From contig OZ034978.1 of assembly GCA_964030785.1 (NCBI GenBank), forward strand, positions 14,746,453-14,810,452: a stretch of 64,000 nucleotides of DNA. The letters run 5' to 3'. Position numbers and translations under genes: made by a program. Shown piece by piece: positions 37,540 through 50,615 of the stretch; positions within the stretch are counted from its first letter, which is position 1, and every line of letters starts with the position of its first letter. This stretch comes from Siderastrea siderea. Taxonomy: Eukaryota > Cnidaria > Anthozoa > Scleractinia > Rhizangiidae. The notes under the pieces are model-generated. The model ran no database searches and was not told where the DNA came from. It saw nothing but the letters and a program-made list of their open reading frames with translations.

Positions 37540-40500
37540 AAAAAAGGAAATTAAAACCGTGATCTGCTTTTAGCGATTTCTTAAACCAAGCACGCAAGTG
37601 AAGAAGATGAGAAAGACGGCCTAAAGTCCAATCCATCCTGACTTATCTGTCTCGCAGCGAAAGCCACTTTTCTAATATTCATTACTTTAGCAGACTAAAT
37701 GAATTTTGATGCGATTCTTGTCGCGCTCTCTAATGCAACTTTTGTCGCGGCGATTTGATTGCGATTTCTGTGCGATGCCAGTGCGATTTTCATTGCAATT
37801 TCCCAAAAATCGCCGCGCAATTGCATCAAGTTTCCAACATGTTCGAAACCACTACGATATCGCGGCGACAAATTTGTACAGAAATCGCAGTGCAACCGCC
37901 GCTAGTTTACACTTTTTTTTGCGACTTCGAGTGCGACAAAAATTCATTGAAAAGGGCGACAAAACGTGCATCAAAAATTGCATATGTAAACGGGCCTTAT
38001 AAGCCTGCGATTTCGGTTAGATGTCTGCGTTAATTGAGCAACTGAGTAACGTTCCAGTTTGTTGAAAATAACTATACTAATGGGATGGCATTATTATTAA
38101 TACTATACATACTTATTTTTGGTTGAAATATTTTTTTTATAGTCTTAGTTTGAACCTAGTTTGGATGGTGTTGTGTTAATTGAGGTTACTAAAAGTGTTA
38201 GATTAATAGTTGAGATTGATATTACTGAACGAGATTTAAAATCGACATACAGGTCCTTTGATAATTTCAGATGAAACTAGCCATGGCTGAAAAATGAATA
38301 TTTGAGTGAGAACTCAACATTTCAGTCGTAATCTTTAAACATAAGGTAATTCATAGAGGGTTTTATTCATCCTCAATTGCAATAACTACATAAAGCTGTT
38401 AGTAGTATCTAAGTTAAGAATAGTAAGCTGTTTCCGTATTGCAGAACTCCAGTTGAAAGCAACACGAGCGTGGATTTTCTGTCAGTTTTAATAACTAACA
38501 CCAGAATAAAATGTGCTCTATAAAAGCCGTGATTTTTAGTGTAATGTTACATAATTTAGCTACATCCACGAGGTCGAGGGAATATTAAATAAAATTCAAT
38601 ATCAATTGCAAATATATCCAAAGAGAAATGAGAACGTTTTTTTAAAATTCAACAGATTCCATTATGGGAGAGGAATAACAATTTAAACGCACAATTAACT
38701 TTAGTTAATAACTTGACACCTTAATTCAATTATGCTAATTTGTGTTGTCTTAATTATGGTTAGCGTTAAATTTCATTATTTAAAATTGTTAAACTGGAAA
38801 ATGATCCAAAATTGTAAGACAAAACTTGATCGATTGAGTTTTTGTACGCCAACACTTACATTTTGAGAAACAGATTTGCGACCTAAAGCGAGAAATCATT
38901 TTCAAGGGTAGACGAAAATAAGACGTAAATACTGTACATAGTTGTTAAAATTCTGCGTTTAAAACTACTTCTTTCAGCCCAGTTTTTATTTTTCTCAGGC
39001 GAGAAAAAATGACAAATAATTGATCTCTTACCTCGCTAATGTTAATAGCTGTGTGCTTCTCGCGCTAATCCATTTTTGAACGAAAATTAAGTCGTCCAGA
39101 CAAAGGCTAAGTTTTTCTTTTCACTTGTTAAGAGATGGCTTTTCAGTTTATCGGTCAATACGTTAATAAGTAAGTAACCTCTGGTACTTGTTGTCAGCCA
39201 ACTTGGGAAAGGTCAATTCCGATAAACAACCGGCACAATTTGTGTTAAATATCAGTAAACAACTGACTGATATCTTTTTGAGAAGTAAAAACCACTTTTC
39301 GACAGACAAGCCAATTTTCATCCAACACAATTAGGTTATATCAGTTATGCCTTTTCGAGACCAACGGTTCCAACGTTGGGCACCTAACATTTAATTCCTT
39401 ACCGAGATATTTGGCGATATCGCCTCGTTTGCACTATAGTTTGCTTGTGTATGTTATGATGACTCTGCAGGTGTGAACAAAACAGGTAACTCTTTAAATA
39501 TCAGTCGGGGGGCACAAGTGCCGTTTTTGAATGCAAATCATCGTTGAAGCACTAAAAGGCTTCTACACTTAAGTAAAACAGCCTAGACTGTTTGAAGTCT
39601 ATTTTCAGATGGTCAAGGCGGTGCGATAATCACGCAGCGAGCAAAGGCGTAGAACATGTGGGGCAAGACTACTGCACACAAAAGAGCCCAGAGGCACGCT
39701 GATCGCGCGATCGAGGGGAGGCCGGGGAATAAGCCAAGTTTGGTGAGACTGGAACGAGCAAAAGCTAGGGATTAGAGGGAACTCTCCCCAGTCTTCCTTT
39801 CAGTTAATTCCCCAGCTAAAAATTCTCTCGCTTTCTCGCTCACATGATTGGCTAGACTATCTCGAAAGGAACTGTTAGAAGTCTAAGAGACAACCGGTAA
39901 GTTTGCTTACGCCAGTTCTAGATGGATAAGGCGACTAAAAATCAAGTGGCCATCAAATACTGACCTTCGGGCTAAGATAAGTTTCAAATGTCCTTAACCC
40001 CTACGACTACACTGAGGAAATGTCTTACTTATGCCCTGGGAGATGGGTATTGCTGAAATGAGCTACTGCATTACGCAAAAAGTAAAAAAGCTCCCAAAGA
40101 CAGAAGCAAAACGTTACAGTGTCTGCCGCTTGCGCACGCAAACCATGAACAAGCGAAAGGTTGAATTTATTTACGACACAATCATCTCGCTCGTGCAGTG
40201 ATGATTCGACATGGCTTTCTTTTTGTGTTGTAACTTTTGCCAAGTCGAAACCACTCTAAAATGTCCATGCAATACCGGATCAAAATGGAAAACCGTTTCA
40301 TGAAATGTTCTACGCGAAATATGCGCATATGTTCCAGTTTACGAAACAAAAGGCGAAACAATCGCGCACTCCGTTTATTGTTTAGTTTGCCGCCTACACC
40401 ATGACAATGAGCATCGCCGTGCGTTCATGGCAACCAATGAATTAAGCTCTTTCTTAGCGGCTATGAATAATAACGCGCGATATGACAGATCTACAAACTT

Positions 40501-41890
40501 TCTTGAACTGGAAGTAAATTTCCCGAGAACAATAGGCATTCTGCGGGATGATTTATCTGCTAGTTTTTTTAACATCGTTAAATACGCTAAAGCTAAGTCA
40601 GTCAAATCAAACGAGAAAGGCCTTAAAATGGGCTAAGTACGTAGTTTATTTGTTTGTTTTTTTTTTCACCTAAAAGCCTTGAAACCACGATCAATTCTTG
40701 AAGAAAGGATTAACCAAATAATTTTCGCATATCATTAATTTTTTTTCTGTCGAATGAAAAGATATATCTCCCGAACATATTAAATTGGAACTGACAACTG
40801 AGCTCATGCACTTAGCAAAACAGATTGAGTAGGTTGGGTAACTGGGAAAGAAGAGAAAACCTTTTAATATGAAACAAACTGTAACAATTTCTCAACAATA
40901 CATATATATTAAAAGAAAAGGAACTTTAAGTAATTATTGAAGTGTTTCAAGAATCGTTCTCTTGAGGCATAGCAGTTCTGGTCACTAATAACTGTCAACC
41001 TAGGAGCATGCGTTCATCATGTAACCGTTTGGTGGCCTGGTTGGATTTGGGTTGTAACTTTATTACCTGCATATATTGATCATAAAGTTCATTAGACAAA
41101 GGACCAATAAAGAAACACTACTAAAAATAACTATGTCGTTGGTTATTCTAAGTTTAAGAAGATTCTTGAGGCATGAAATTACACCCATCAAGACGTATCG
41201 ACAAAAGAGAAAAATCTCGGGTCCTGTCATATACAATTCACGTTTGTCCCATTAATAGTCGAGTTTGAGACGTCAGAGTTACAATCTAAAGAGAGATAAA
41301 ATTAAAGAGAGATCATTTTTCAAACCCTCGGACGTACAAGCAAAGTCAGACTCCTACCGTGGTACAAGGGGGGGGGGGAGGGGGGTGATGGAACCCTCCC
41401 CCTAGCTGGGTTTCTGCTGTGATTCAATATTTCATGATAGAAAGCTTTACAAGAAGATGTATATATTATGGGTTGCGGCGCTGCTGGGGGCCTGCGGCGT
41501 CTTGGAAATTATAAAAAAATAAAAATTATAAAGAAAAAAAGCAAGGGTGGAAATTGGAACATTTCGATACTAGACATGTAAAATATGACATGATCAAAGA
41601 TTTTGCTGCTTTTTGTGAACAGCTTGTGCTTTTTTCATCTTAAACGTGAAAAAATACAATATGACATTTAATACAACTTTGGCCGTATTAATGGAGTGGT
41701 TTTATTAACGAAGTAGTATACTAAGACGAAGAAGGTGCAAAAAAGGCAGCATAGGTTGGTAAGCAGAATAACTTTGTTAAAAAGGTGGTCTCTGTTCTTG
41801 AAAACAAGGTGGTCGGATTTCCAGACATTCAGACACAACTACTTTTTACGTTAATGCTGCATCACTATTGAAAAAAATTACCGTTTGGTG
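37540..41890. other. Gap between genes A and B: no gene recognised
   Basis: AT-rich sequence. It may hold the gene A promoter and 5' UTR exon. A diverged repeat rich in GCGAC/GTCGC words spans about 37700-38000 and ends GTAAACGGGCC, a style seen in MITEs. G-rich runs lie near 41370-41390. Overlapping short ORFs at 40375-40636 on both strands show no recognised product. Confidence 0.5.
39032..39120 (-). other. Candidate 5' UTR exon of gene A
   Basis: An acceptor AG lies six bases upstream of the gene A ATG, so transcription should start in an upstream non-coding exon. A good donor (GCGAG followed by gtaaga) at 39032-39026 on the minus strand is one candidate for its 3' end. The 5' boundary is a guess and no promoter element was recognised. 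Confidence 0.25.
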
Positions 41891-41891
41891 A

Positions 41892-41897
41892 TTTATT
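41892..41897 (-). other. Possible polyadenylation signal of gene B
   Basis: An AATAAA on the minus strand about 48 bases after the candidate gene B stop codon. It is plausible by position only. Confidence 0.35.
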
Positions 41898-41944
41898 TAC
41901 ACGTTTATACTTTTATGTGGTGAAACGGTTCGCAATTCAGCATA

Positions 41945-42018
41945 CTAACTAGGCTTTTTACTTCCTTGTTTGCAGAGGCACTGTTTGTTTCCAGGTTTCT
42001 TTAAGAAACCACCGACTC
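41945..42018 (-). CDS. Gene B candidate terminal exon
   Basis: After acceptor tttacag the in-frame continuation reads GVGGFLKKPGNKQCLCKQGS then KKPS and a TAG stop at 41947-41945. Phase fits the 43067 donor. An AATAAA signal lies about 50 bases further. Short terminal exons are easily found by chance, so this needs transcript support. Confidence 0.4.
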
Positions 42019-45000
42019 CTGTAAACCAACAATTAAAAAAATAAAGAGGACTTAGAAAAGAATCAAGTGCAGCTTAGTATGTATAGAAGGTGCGTTGGAT
42101 GAGAACAGCTATTGTGTAATGTTGGTCTCCTAATTTATTCTAAAGGTAGAAACTGTAACAGCAGATAGTTTGTCCAGAAACATTTCTAAAGGTTACTGAT
42201 TTCGAAGATGAAAAAAATAACTTGCAAATACACCACCCCCTCACAAATACCTAACCCCTGCCGACGCCGCCCTGTGTACTAATGGTGCAAAGCGGCACAT
42301 TGGGCCTAAACAATTTGCCGCCACCGTCTTTTGTCCTGTGCCCCAACAGAGCGTCCCCCAAATTAGGCGTGTTGCTTTAAATGACGTGCCTGTTATCTGT
42401 AATCGACTACGCTTTACAGGCTAGGGTGATTGGTACGACTCCCAACTTCAATCTGCAAGAACAGGGGCCTGATTTTGTCAGGTTTCTTATTCTTGACCAA
42501 TCCGGCGATTGACCTGCCCCAGAAAATGATACACGAATATTACTTGGAATCGTACGACGTGACACGTCCCAACAAAAAAGGCCCAACAAAAAAGGCGTTT
42601 AAGTTTGGAGGTACAACAGAATAATTATAACAGGAGCAAAAAAGGTCGTGTTTAGTAAGGAATTTAAACACACGGCCCAGTTGTTCGAACCCTAACCCGT
42701 GATTATAAATAAACCAAGGTTCCTGTTTCTCCTGTTGAAAAGAATTCTCACAGCTAATGTTAGTGGCCGTTTGAAAGCACCCAAAGTGCAAAAAAGGGCA
42801 AAAACGATCGACAGGAATCCTCATCGTTTGCCTAGAAGACTGAATTAAAAATTGACGCCAATCCTGGGTTAGCTGAATTCTGCTTGAAACAACCGGGGCT
42901 AGGTGTGTGAATGACATGACAAGTGTGACCATCTAGGCAGAGTGATGCCAACTTTGCTATGGTTAAAAAAAAAATCCAGACCTCAACCCCATTACCTCAC
43001 ACAGATAATAAGAGTGATAATTATGAATACAAGGGGATTAGGCTATCACACAAGTTACAAACCTACCATAACATACACTTCTGACTAGATCATCTCTGAT
43101 ATACTGTAACTTGTTAAGTGGACCAGTGAACACATTTTCACTGACTGGCCTGGAAGCCATTGTCTCCAGCTGTTTTATATCAAAGTAATTTCCAACTCCT
43201 ACACCGTAAATCCGCACACCGCCCTGTTTAATCTTGAACGCAGGCTCAGTCACGCTGTCAGTCGATCTGAAACGTCACGTATTTAGAATACAAATAGGTC
43301 CATTTTGATATATTAGAATTCAGGCGGTAGGAAGGCTTAGAGGAGAAATGAATAACCTAATAAATGCATTTATTCATTTCCGTTTGTTTTTACCTTAAGT
43401 CGCGCTATCGAGCTGAATTTTAAAAGCGTTTTGTATTCCAAGTAAGAGAGAGAAGTTGGGACAAGTCTCTAAAATAATAGATTAGTTTTAAGTGTCAACT
43501 GCCAGGGGCATCTAACGAGAAAATTTTAGCAAAATATTTGAAATATCATTTTGAACTTTCTTAGATAGTTTTAGAGCTTTTTAAACGCATATTTGTCCAA
43601 GATATTACAAATTGATCTGTTCAGCGTTTTTAGCTGAAAATTTAGGCCGCAGAAAATGTTAGGAAACAGAATCCTATCCACCGAATTTCTGAGCTGCTGA
43701 TAGCTCTCCAAAAACGCTAGCTGACCTTATTTTGCACTCTAGACGACACATTTGTCCTTCCGAAAACTAGGAACTAATAAATCCTCTAGTTTCGAAAGGT
43801 GATGTTTCGCCAGAAGAAAATAGTTTTCATTGCAATTTTATCCGACAATCTCAGACGATTTAGGCCTTCTGAATAGGTAGTCCCCGAAACGAAATCGCTG
43901 GGTGCCCCTGAGCTGTGTTTAATTCTCCACTGTAAACCCTTCCACGCACAGCGTATGAGAATATGTAAACTGATACAAAGCACCTCAATAGAAAACTCGA
44001 CTTTTGCGCCCAATCCTCTTTAAAAGAGAATTTCACTCAATTGCTCTATGTGTAGAATGTTGCCTACAAAATATAAGATAAACGTCTTCTTTTTGTGGTA
44101 TAGTAGTTTTGTAACAAGTCTTTGCACCTAATTCTTCCTCCCTTTCCCTTGTATTACTGAATGGCATGTAATTTTCACTCTGACGAGCCAACAGCAGTAT
44201 CAGCACTGAACAGTAAAATCAATGTTCAGCTGATTGCCATCTGGTTATTTATCTTTATAGAGATTTTAAAATTAAAAATCAGATCATTGTTACTAAACGT
44301 TTGCTTTAAAATAAGAACTTACGAGCGACAAATTATACACTCAATACATATTTATCTCTTAAATGCATTTCTGTCCTGATTAGCAAGTGTTAAATGTTGA
44401 TATAAAGCCGATGCCCTAGTTATGCCAAACGTTCTCTTTTGTAGTTTGACTAATACTGGTACGAGATGAAGCCGAACAGTAGAATGCTACATACCTTCCA
44501 TCCGTGATGACTATCAAAACTTTAGGTAACTTTAGGTCTTTTCGAGAGCCTGTGTTGGGCAGTTTTATTCGAAATAAGTGGTACGCTGCCACACCAAGAG
44601 CGTAACCGGTGTTGGAACTGGTTAAACTTTGTGTGGAGGATTTCCGTAGAGCGCGAATAATGGAAGACTTCACTTGTGGTCTAAAAAACGATGAAAACAG
44701 GATGCAAATTTTTGATATTTTTAGAAAAGAAGTAAAAACATTACAGCTATTGTTTGAAAGTCTCTTAGTTTAGTATTTGAACAGCCTAGTTTGAATCGAA
44801 TGTCAAGTGCTTGACACATTCTGCAACTGTTCAGGTGAATAACTCTCTGTAACCAGACCCCTCGTACAAATGTTGTGGTTCAATTTTATCCTTGGTTCAA
44901 TTTTTCCTTTCCTTTGTTTTATACTCATTATCATACATAACTATGCACAAAAACAAAGGAAAATAAAAATTGAACCACAACATAAACACTACAGGGAAGG

Positions 45001-46246
45001 ATGTCCGTAGACTTTCTCAAACGTCCTTCGCTTCTCATTTCCGGTTCCGGTGGTAGGCCGTTTCATGCTTCCGAAATCGCGCTTCCAAAAAAAAAAAAAA
45101 CATTCTGAGCTCGACATGTGGGCAAGTCTAGGATGTCCGTGAAGAATGTCTCTTCTTATGCGGCAACCTTGAAACTTGCCATGGTGAACCATAAAGGCTA
45201 AAATTAAGAATGAAACATCCATGCCTTCGCCAGAGTGGACCGAATAGAAGCAAATAAAACTGACATAATATTACACAGATATTAAACATAAATATACGGC
45301 GAACCAGTTCTTCCGAAATACTAACCTTTCAAAATTAAATACCAAATCAGTTTTGTCTCCAAAGGTTACCAAACCAACTCTCGTTTTTGTTGAAGAAATT
45401 GAAAATTTCCGGACTGTCCATTCCACAAAGTCAAGCAGCCTTTTAAAGTTTCCTGTTCCATGTTTCTCCACGCTGGCCGAGGCCTCCACTACAAATCCCA
45501 AATCCATACGAGCTTGACAAACTGAAATAAGAAATAACGAAAAGTGAGCCGTTAAAGTGGTGAAATCTCACGAGGGGTAACTTACGGACAATCATCGAAA
45601 CAAATCTTGGCCAAAATTTCTGCATGAAAAAATACACTTGTCTTCCGAGTATCTGTTCTTCCGCACTAGACAACTGATTCACATGGCTGATCGGGTGGAA
45701 GCAAAAAAAAAAAAGAAAGTTAAGTTTAAATAGGGCCATCACGTTTTTGCACAAAAAAAAAAAAAGAAAAAAAAGAAAAAATGCTATTTCCTGATGCAGT
45801 CAGCGCTAGACATCTTTTAAAGTGTTTCTTTGAGTATAATTTTAGACAAAATTAATTGGAAACTCACATGGACTTGGCTTTCCCAGAAGAGCTAAACAAA
45901 CAAACAAACGATCAATTCTGCATCAGCCACTGTCGGGCTGCAAAAAGATTATAGAAGTAACTGAGAACTCACGGCAGCGAGGGCACCCAGGAGGCCTTGC
46001 ATGTTGATCCTGAGGCGTTTTCAGTGAGAAATAATTGTGCTTGATAAAAGTTAAATCCGCGAATTTTCTTTTTGAACTTGATGCTCCTTGATCATAGTCA
46101 GTGGTACTTGATGTTCGCAAGTCTTTTAAGGTACAGTTTCTAAGGAGAACGCCTTTATGGTTCATATTTGTTTTGTCTTCTTCGAATTTGCCACCGTGAG
46201 CCATCGTAGTTAATAGCAAGCTAATGAAAAGAACGTGGGTTGTCAT
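41945..46246 (-). CDS. Gene B: small secreted single-VWA protein
   Basis: Predicted exons are 46246-45973 (signal peptide), 45891-45868, 45521-45326, 44680-44495, 43266-43067 and a candidate terminal exon 42018-41945. Phases agree at every join. The product is about 318 residues: signal peptide, charged linker with a CPRC motif, one VWA, and a short Lys-rich Cys tail. The VWA is split in three coding exons, unlike gene A. It is closest in layout to gene A VWA1 and lies about 4.4 kb upstream of gene A on the same strand, so an old duplication is plausible. A secreted adhesion or matrix role is inferred. Confidence 0.75.
43067..43266 (-). CDS. Gene B VWA domain, exon 3
   Basis: A 200-nt exon with STDSVTEPAFKI, GGVRIYGVGVGNYFDIKQLE, ENVFTGPLN and DLVRSVCYG, which is the C-terminal half of a VWA with its closing Cys. 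It exits in phase 1. Confidence 0.78.
44495..44680 (-). CDS. Gene B VWA domain, exon 2
   Basis: A 186-nt exon with SSNTGYALGVAAYHLF (MIDAS Thr) and KVLIVITDGR (TDG intact). It is phase 2 at both ends. Donor gtatgt follows the Arg codon split. Confidence 0.78.
44871..44982. repeat. 112-bp MITE-like inverted repeat
   Basis: TGTTGTGGTTCAATTTT at 44871-44887 and its complement at 44966-44982 form perfect 17-bp termini. It lies in a gene B intron. Confidence 0.7.
45326..45521 (-). CDS. Gene B VWA domain, exon 1
   Basis: Starts CQARMDLGFVVEASASVEKH. The MIDAS DxSxS is EASAS, an Asp to Glu change. TRVGLVTFGDK follows. It ends FNFER in phase 2. Confidence 0.78.
45868..45891 (-). CDS. Gene B mini-exon (PLLGKPSP)
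   Basis: A 24-nt phase 1-1 exon with acceptor ttag and donor gtgagt. It is the gene B equivalent of the gene A linker mini-exons. Confidence 0.6.
45973..46246 (-). CDS. Gene B exon: signal peptide and charged N-terminal segment
   Basis: The ATG at 46246 starts MTTHVLFISLLLTTMAHG, a signal peptide. A hydrophilic segment follows, ending PPGCPRC before donor gtgagt. It exits in phase 1. Confidence 0.75.
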
Positions 46247-47104
46247 GGTTTTTCAGACTATAAAGGCCAAGAAAAATTAACTTGTTCTTGCTAAACCGTA
46301 CAATATTCAGTCTAAGAGAATCCGGTGGATTTTGTTTCATAACAGAAAGAATTTCTGCAACCAGTTTAAATAAGTTATTTTGATATTTCTAAACCAACGG
46401 GAAATTGCTATGACTCAATACACCTCATCGAAAATGTTATAACCATCTTTATTTTTCAACACAGCTTTTGATTTCAAGTTAAAGCGTCATCGTTCAGGTT
46501 TATGAGGAATAAAAGTGCAGTCTCTTTATAAGCTGTGGTGATATGTTTTTGAAGTGACCCATTTCAGATTGCAATTTCTAATTCAAAGATGGGATCAACT
46601 AGACGTTTTCAAACATATTCAAAAACTTTTTATGGTGGCCTGATTCTTAGTCATGAGTAGACTACAAGTGATTCCCTTGCGGTTATATTTCTTTTCGAAC
46701 TACATTCCATGGACGTTTTTAGGTCTTCTTTCTTTTTTAAATACATCATTCAGGCTTCTAATGGCGCGGCTTGTTTTGTCGTAAACACCACAAAGGGGAC
46801 ATGGAGAGGGGATGGGACTAGATTAGTTTAGTTAATCCCACGTGGTAGACAGCTGGTACCTGCCAGGTTTACCATTGGTGTATATCTTTGAAAAGAAAAA
46901 AACAAAACAAAACAAAACAAAAAAGAATAACTGACTTGATATTAGTTGACAATTGACAAGCTTCTTTTGTTCAGAAGCCAATTAACCTTATTCCGAGAAA
47001 GTTACGCGATTTTCCTGTAGCCTATGTACGGCCGCCCGCTCTCGCGGGGATTAATGTCTTTGATTGAATAAATAATTTTATTTTATTCGTCTACGGACAA
47101 GAGA

Positions 47105-47177
47105 GCCCGGTTAGCTCAGTCGGTAGAGCATCAGACTTTTAATCTGAGGGTCATGGGTTCAAGTCCCATATCGGGCG
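47105..47177 (+). tRNA. tRNA-Lys (TTT)
   Basis: A full cloverleaf: acceptor GCCCGGT pairs with ATCGGGC (one G-T), the D arm is GCTC..GAGC, and the anticodon stem TCAGA/TCTGA has loop CTTTTAA (anticodon TTT). The T arm is ATGGG-TTCAAGT-CCCAT. A and B boxes are good. The discriminator base is G. Confidence 0.95.
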
Positions 47178-48743
47178 CGTCTCAATTTTGGATAATGATT
47201 CATTTCGCTTTGCTGCAGCCGTTATGGCAGTTCCACACTATCATTTTGCCGAATCATTCTAGCCTCTTAATTTGTTTTTGTTATTTTTTGTGGGACTACT
47301 TACACAAAAAAGAAATAAGATCCTTAAGATAAGATTACAGAACACATTTTACTTTAGTAAAGTGTTATAAGCAATACTCAACTTTTCTTCGGAAAAACAA
47401 TTTACTAACAGAAGAAAACATTAAAGTGCCACTGAGACGAAAATTCGTAGGTTTATTTCCGCCAAATTCTGTCGCAGAATATCGCGTTGTGTCTATATTT
47501 ACCCAGAAAACTGAACAAGAAATGGTCCATCCTAATATTTTTTAGCTCCAAAGTTACGTAAAATGTGTCCGCCATTATTGAAAACGCGTTCCTGGGTGAT
47601 TGCGCAATTTAATAGCTTGTGACGTCAGAGGCTCACCTCAGTCGCGTTTCCTTGTGTTTTGACTCAAGATGCCGCTACCGTCGACTGCGAGACCTCCGAA
47701 GAGTATTTCTACGATTCGGAACAGTCTTTAGCTTCCGAAGCATCAGAGGATTCCTTTAATTCGGCAAATGAAGAATTTTTCTTTCCGTACGATGTAAGAA
47801 CTGATGTCAGGAGATTTCAGCTTATAAGCTCGTAAACAAACTGTTCAAAGTTGTTTTTCTCGCCTTATTGGCGGGAGTTCAAAATATGCGCGCAATAATA
47901 CTTATAATGTCATTACAGTTCAGGCACAAGTTGCTCAAAGAGTGGATAACTCTTATCCAGCGGATAAATGGCTGTCCAGCTATTCGAAAAATTGATGTTC
48001 TAAGCTTTGGAAATTTAGACAAAACACCTATAAAAAGTCTAGAATTTGATGCTCGCTAATTCTCAAGCATCGGTCGATCGATTTTATTGATCGCTTCGTT
48101 GGAGGAATAAAAGAAGCTATATTTTATTTGCCGTTGTTTGTTATATATTGTAAAGTATTGAGATTTTGGGCCATTCTTAGCATAGTATGGGAAACTTTCT
48201 TGAAGAGCCGTAATGCTGTAGTCATCTGGCAGTCAGCTCATGAAGCTTATCGTGTCCATCATAGTACAGTGGTCGCTTAATGCATTGAAACACAAGTGCT
48301 TGGCGTTTCTAAATATTTTGAACAGTTTTTGTAGAATTCTTAACTTGAGCCGAAAAAAGTGAAATAAACCAAGACCTTCTTTTAAGAACTGGAGACCTTG
48401 AGTGACCGGAATTTAAATATTTGTAGTGCAAATCAAAGCCACAAGGAAAATTTTCTGCTGTTCAACAACAACATGCGAACCGCCAAGGAAACGAAGCTTT
48501 CACTTGCTTTATTCACTGCGTAAAAATAATAACTTGATATTTAAACATTTTTCTTAGTAGTTCACTTCAGTTAAAAGAAAGAACATTGTAAAACCCTTAG
48601 ACAAATAGTGGCGTGTGATATTTTTTTCTAACTTAAATTTCCACGCAAGACGAGCCGACCTATCGACATGATCGAAGGCTTTATATATTTCGAACAATAA
48701 TGTCAATCGACTCTTCAGCGACAGGGAATAAGGAAAAAAAGTT

Positions 48744-48744
<1 letters not shown>

Positions 48745-48817
<73 letters not shown>

Positions 48818-49204
48818 AAACTTTATTTTAACACGGTAAATCCATTCAGGAGAAAAATTTATACAAATATTATTAAAAAGAGATAAAAACGCTGACTACA
48901 CTAACTAATAAGCTAACTACTAGTTAAACCTGCTTTACAAGGATGCCGTGTATTGATGCCTTAACATTAATAAATGAGCTCGCTTTGGAAGGTGTGATTT
49001 TTTAATTTAGTTTTAAATTCTTTTAGAGAGTTTGATTGTTTTATCTCACGAGGCAAACTATTCCATAACACAGCCCCGCTATAGCTAAAACTTCGTTTAC
49101 AATAATTAGTGCGCGGCTGTGGTATTGATAGCTTACATTCATTATTTCTAAGACTATAAGACAAAACCTCGTGACGCGGTTGTGGATGGTGTTGTACATC
49201 ATAA
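48745..49204 (-). mobile_element. 5'-truncated LINE 3' end with (ACT)n tail
   Basis: On the minus strand, 49164-48967 encodes LSIPQPRTNYCKRSFSYSG and AVLWNSLPREIKQSNSLKEF, the C-terminal end of a LINE reverse transcriptase. The 3' UTR ends AATAAAGTTTT, followed by a (ACT)n array of about 24 units (48745-48817). Confidence 0.8.
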
Positions 49205-49690
49205 TCGCTTTACTCGACATTCAGGAACCCGGCAATGGACGTTCTGAAATGGCCCACGCTGGAGGAGCGCCGTCGTAAATCTGTTTTTAAACTCGTTAAG
49301 AAATGCCTGCAAGGGCAATGTCCCCAATATTTTAAAGAATATTTTAAACGTAATAATACAATCCATGCGCGCGCCACTAGACAAAGCAACCTTTTACATC
49401 CGCCTGCTGTGAGGACTGAGATCGCAAAACGATCCTTCTATTACTCTGGTTGCACTCTTTTTAACGAACTATCTTGATGGTATTTTTCGTATTCATTTGC
49501 TTCTAAATCTTTTATTTGTACATAGTTTTCTATCTATATTATTATTAGTGTTAGTGTAATGCATATGTATGCATAGTTTTAGTACATTGTTGCGCTCAGG
49601 GCTTCCATTGATAACAGACAACTTTTTGCATCTGAAGGGGCTACCCTGAGCGGTATAAATCAATAAAGGTTCTTCTTCTTCTTCTTCTAT
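49205..49690 (+). mobile_element. 5'-truncated LINE 3' end with (TTC)n tail
   Basis: On the plus strand, 49235-49477 encodes LEERRRKSVFKLVKKCLQGQ, RATRQSNLLHPPAVRTEIAK and RSFYYSGCTLFNELS followed by stop. The 3' UTR has the GCTCAGGGCTTCC and AATCAATAAAGG motifs and a (TTC)n tail. It lies head-to-head with the LINE fragment at 48745-49204. Confidence 0.8.
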
Positions 49691-50615
49691 GCTATAAAAT
49701 AACTGTCCATGCTTCTAAGCGATTACTGCTTTGAAATTAACACACGCAGAATTAAAAAAAAAAAGCGAAGCAATACAAACTATTGGCTTAATCGCAGCGG
49801 TCCTGCATTCGCCCAGGATGCATTTTATGAGAACTACGCCGAAGATCTTCGCGCTAGCAGACGGCAGAACTGAAAGGGTTTTCCACAAGCAAAATAAATT
49901 TTAAAATACGTTAAAAGAAAAGGAGTTTTGCACAATGGTGGATGCGTTGAAAAAGAAACAAACTATCACTTCAACTACGTTAAGATTAGCTACCTTTCGT
50001 CTCGTTTCTTCCGGATCTTTCTTTCCATATAGTTGGAATGGACAATGGAATAATCGACCTCTGGGATCCTTCGACATGAGCAGCCCTCTGGAAACACTCG
50101 TCCGTGAAGTGATCAGATCAGCCGACAAAAATACCTCTCGGGTTGAAAGTTGCACTGTGTGTGAGTACGAACATTACCCATTTTTCCATTGCGGGCCGCT
50201 CGCAATAGGGCTTTGATGAAGCGAAATACCAGCTCGGTGGTTGGATTTATTGCTGTAGCGTTGTACAGCACAAGTAATACCCTTCATAACTGCTGCAGCA
50301 ACGAAAATTGCAAGGCCGTACAGCAAACAGTTGGTACGAAATCTTCCCTCGACAACAGTTATATTTCCCGCGGCAAGTAACCGAATGAAGCCTGACCTTG
50401 GTTTGAGGTGAGCCTCTAACGTCACTTCCGCTAATTCGCAAGTCAGCTTCCGGAACAAGGGCTAGTAATGGCGGCCGTAAAATCTCGACAAAAACCGTCC
50501 GAAAAAAGCGACTTCCTGTCATCGTAATGAGTTGAAATTTGACTAACAACCACAGAATATTTTCGAAAAATGCAAAAATATGGAATACCAAAATTCTGGT
50601 CCCAGTGGCACTTTA

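Noticed and set aside
42540..42932. 130-codon open frame on the minus strand within gene B
   Set aside because: No recognised domain, no splice context, and AT-rich intron composition; treated as chance.
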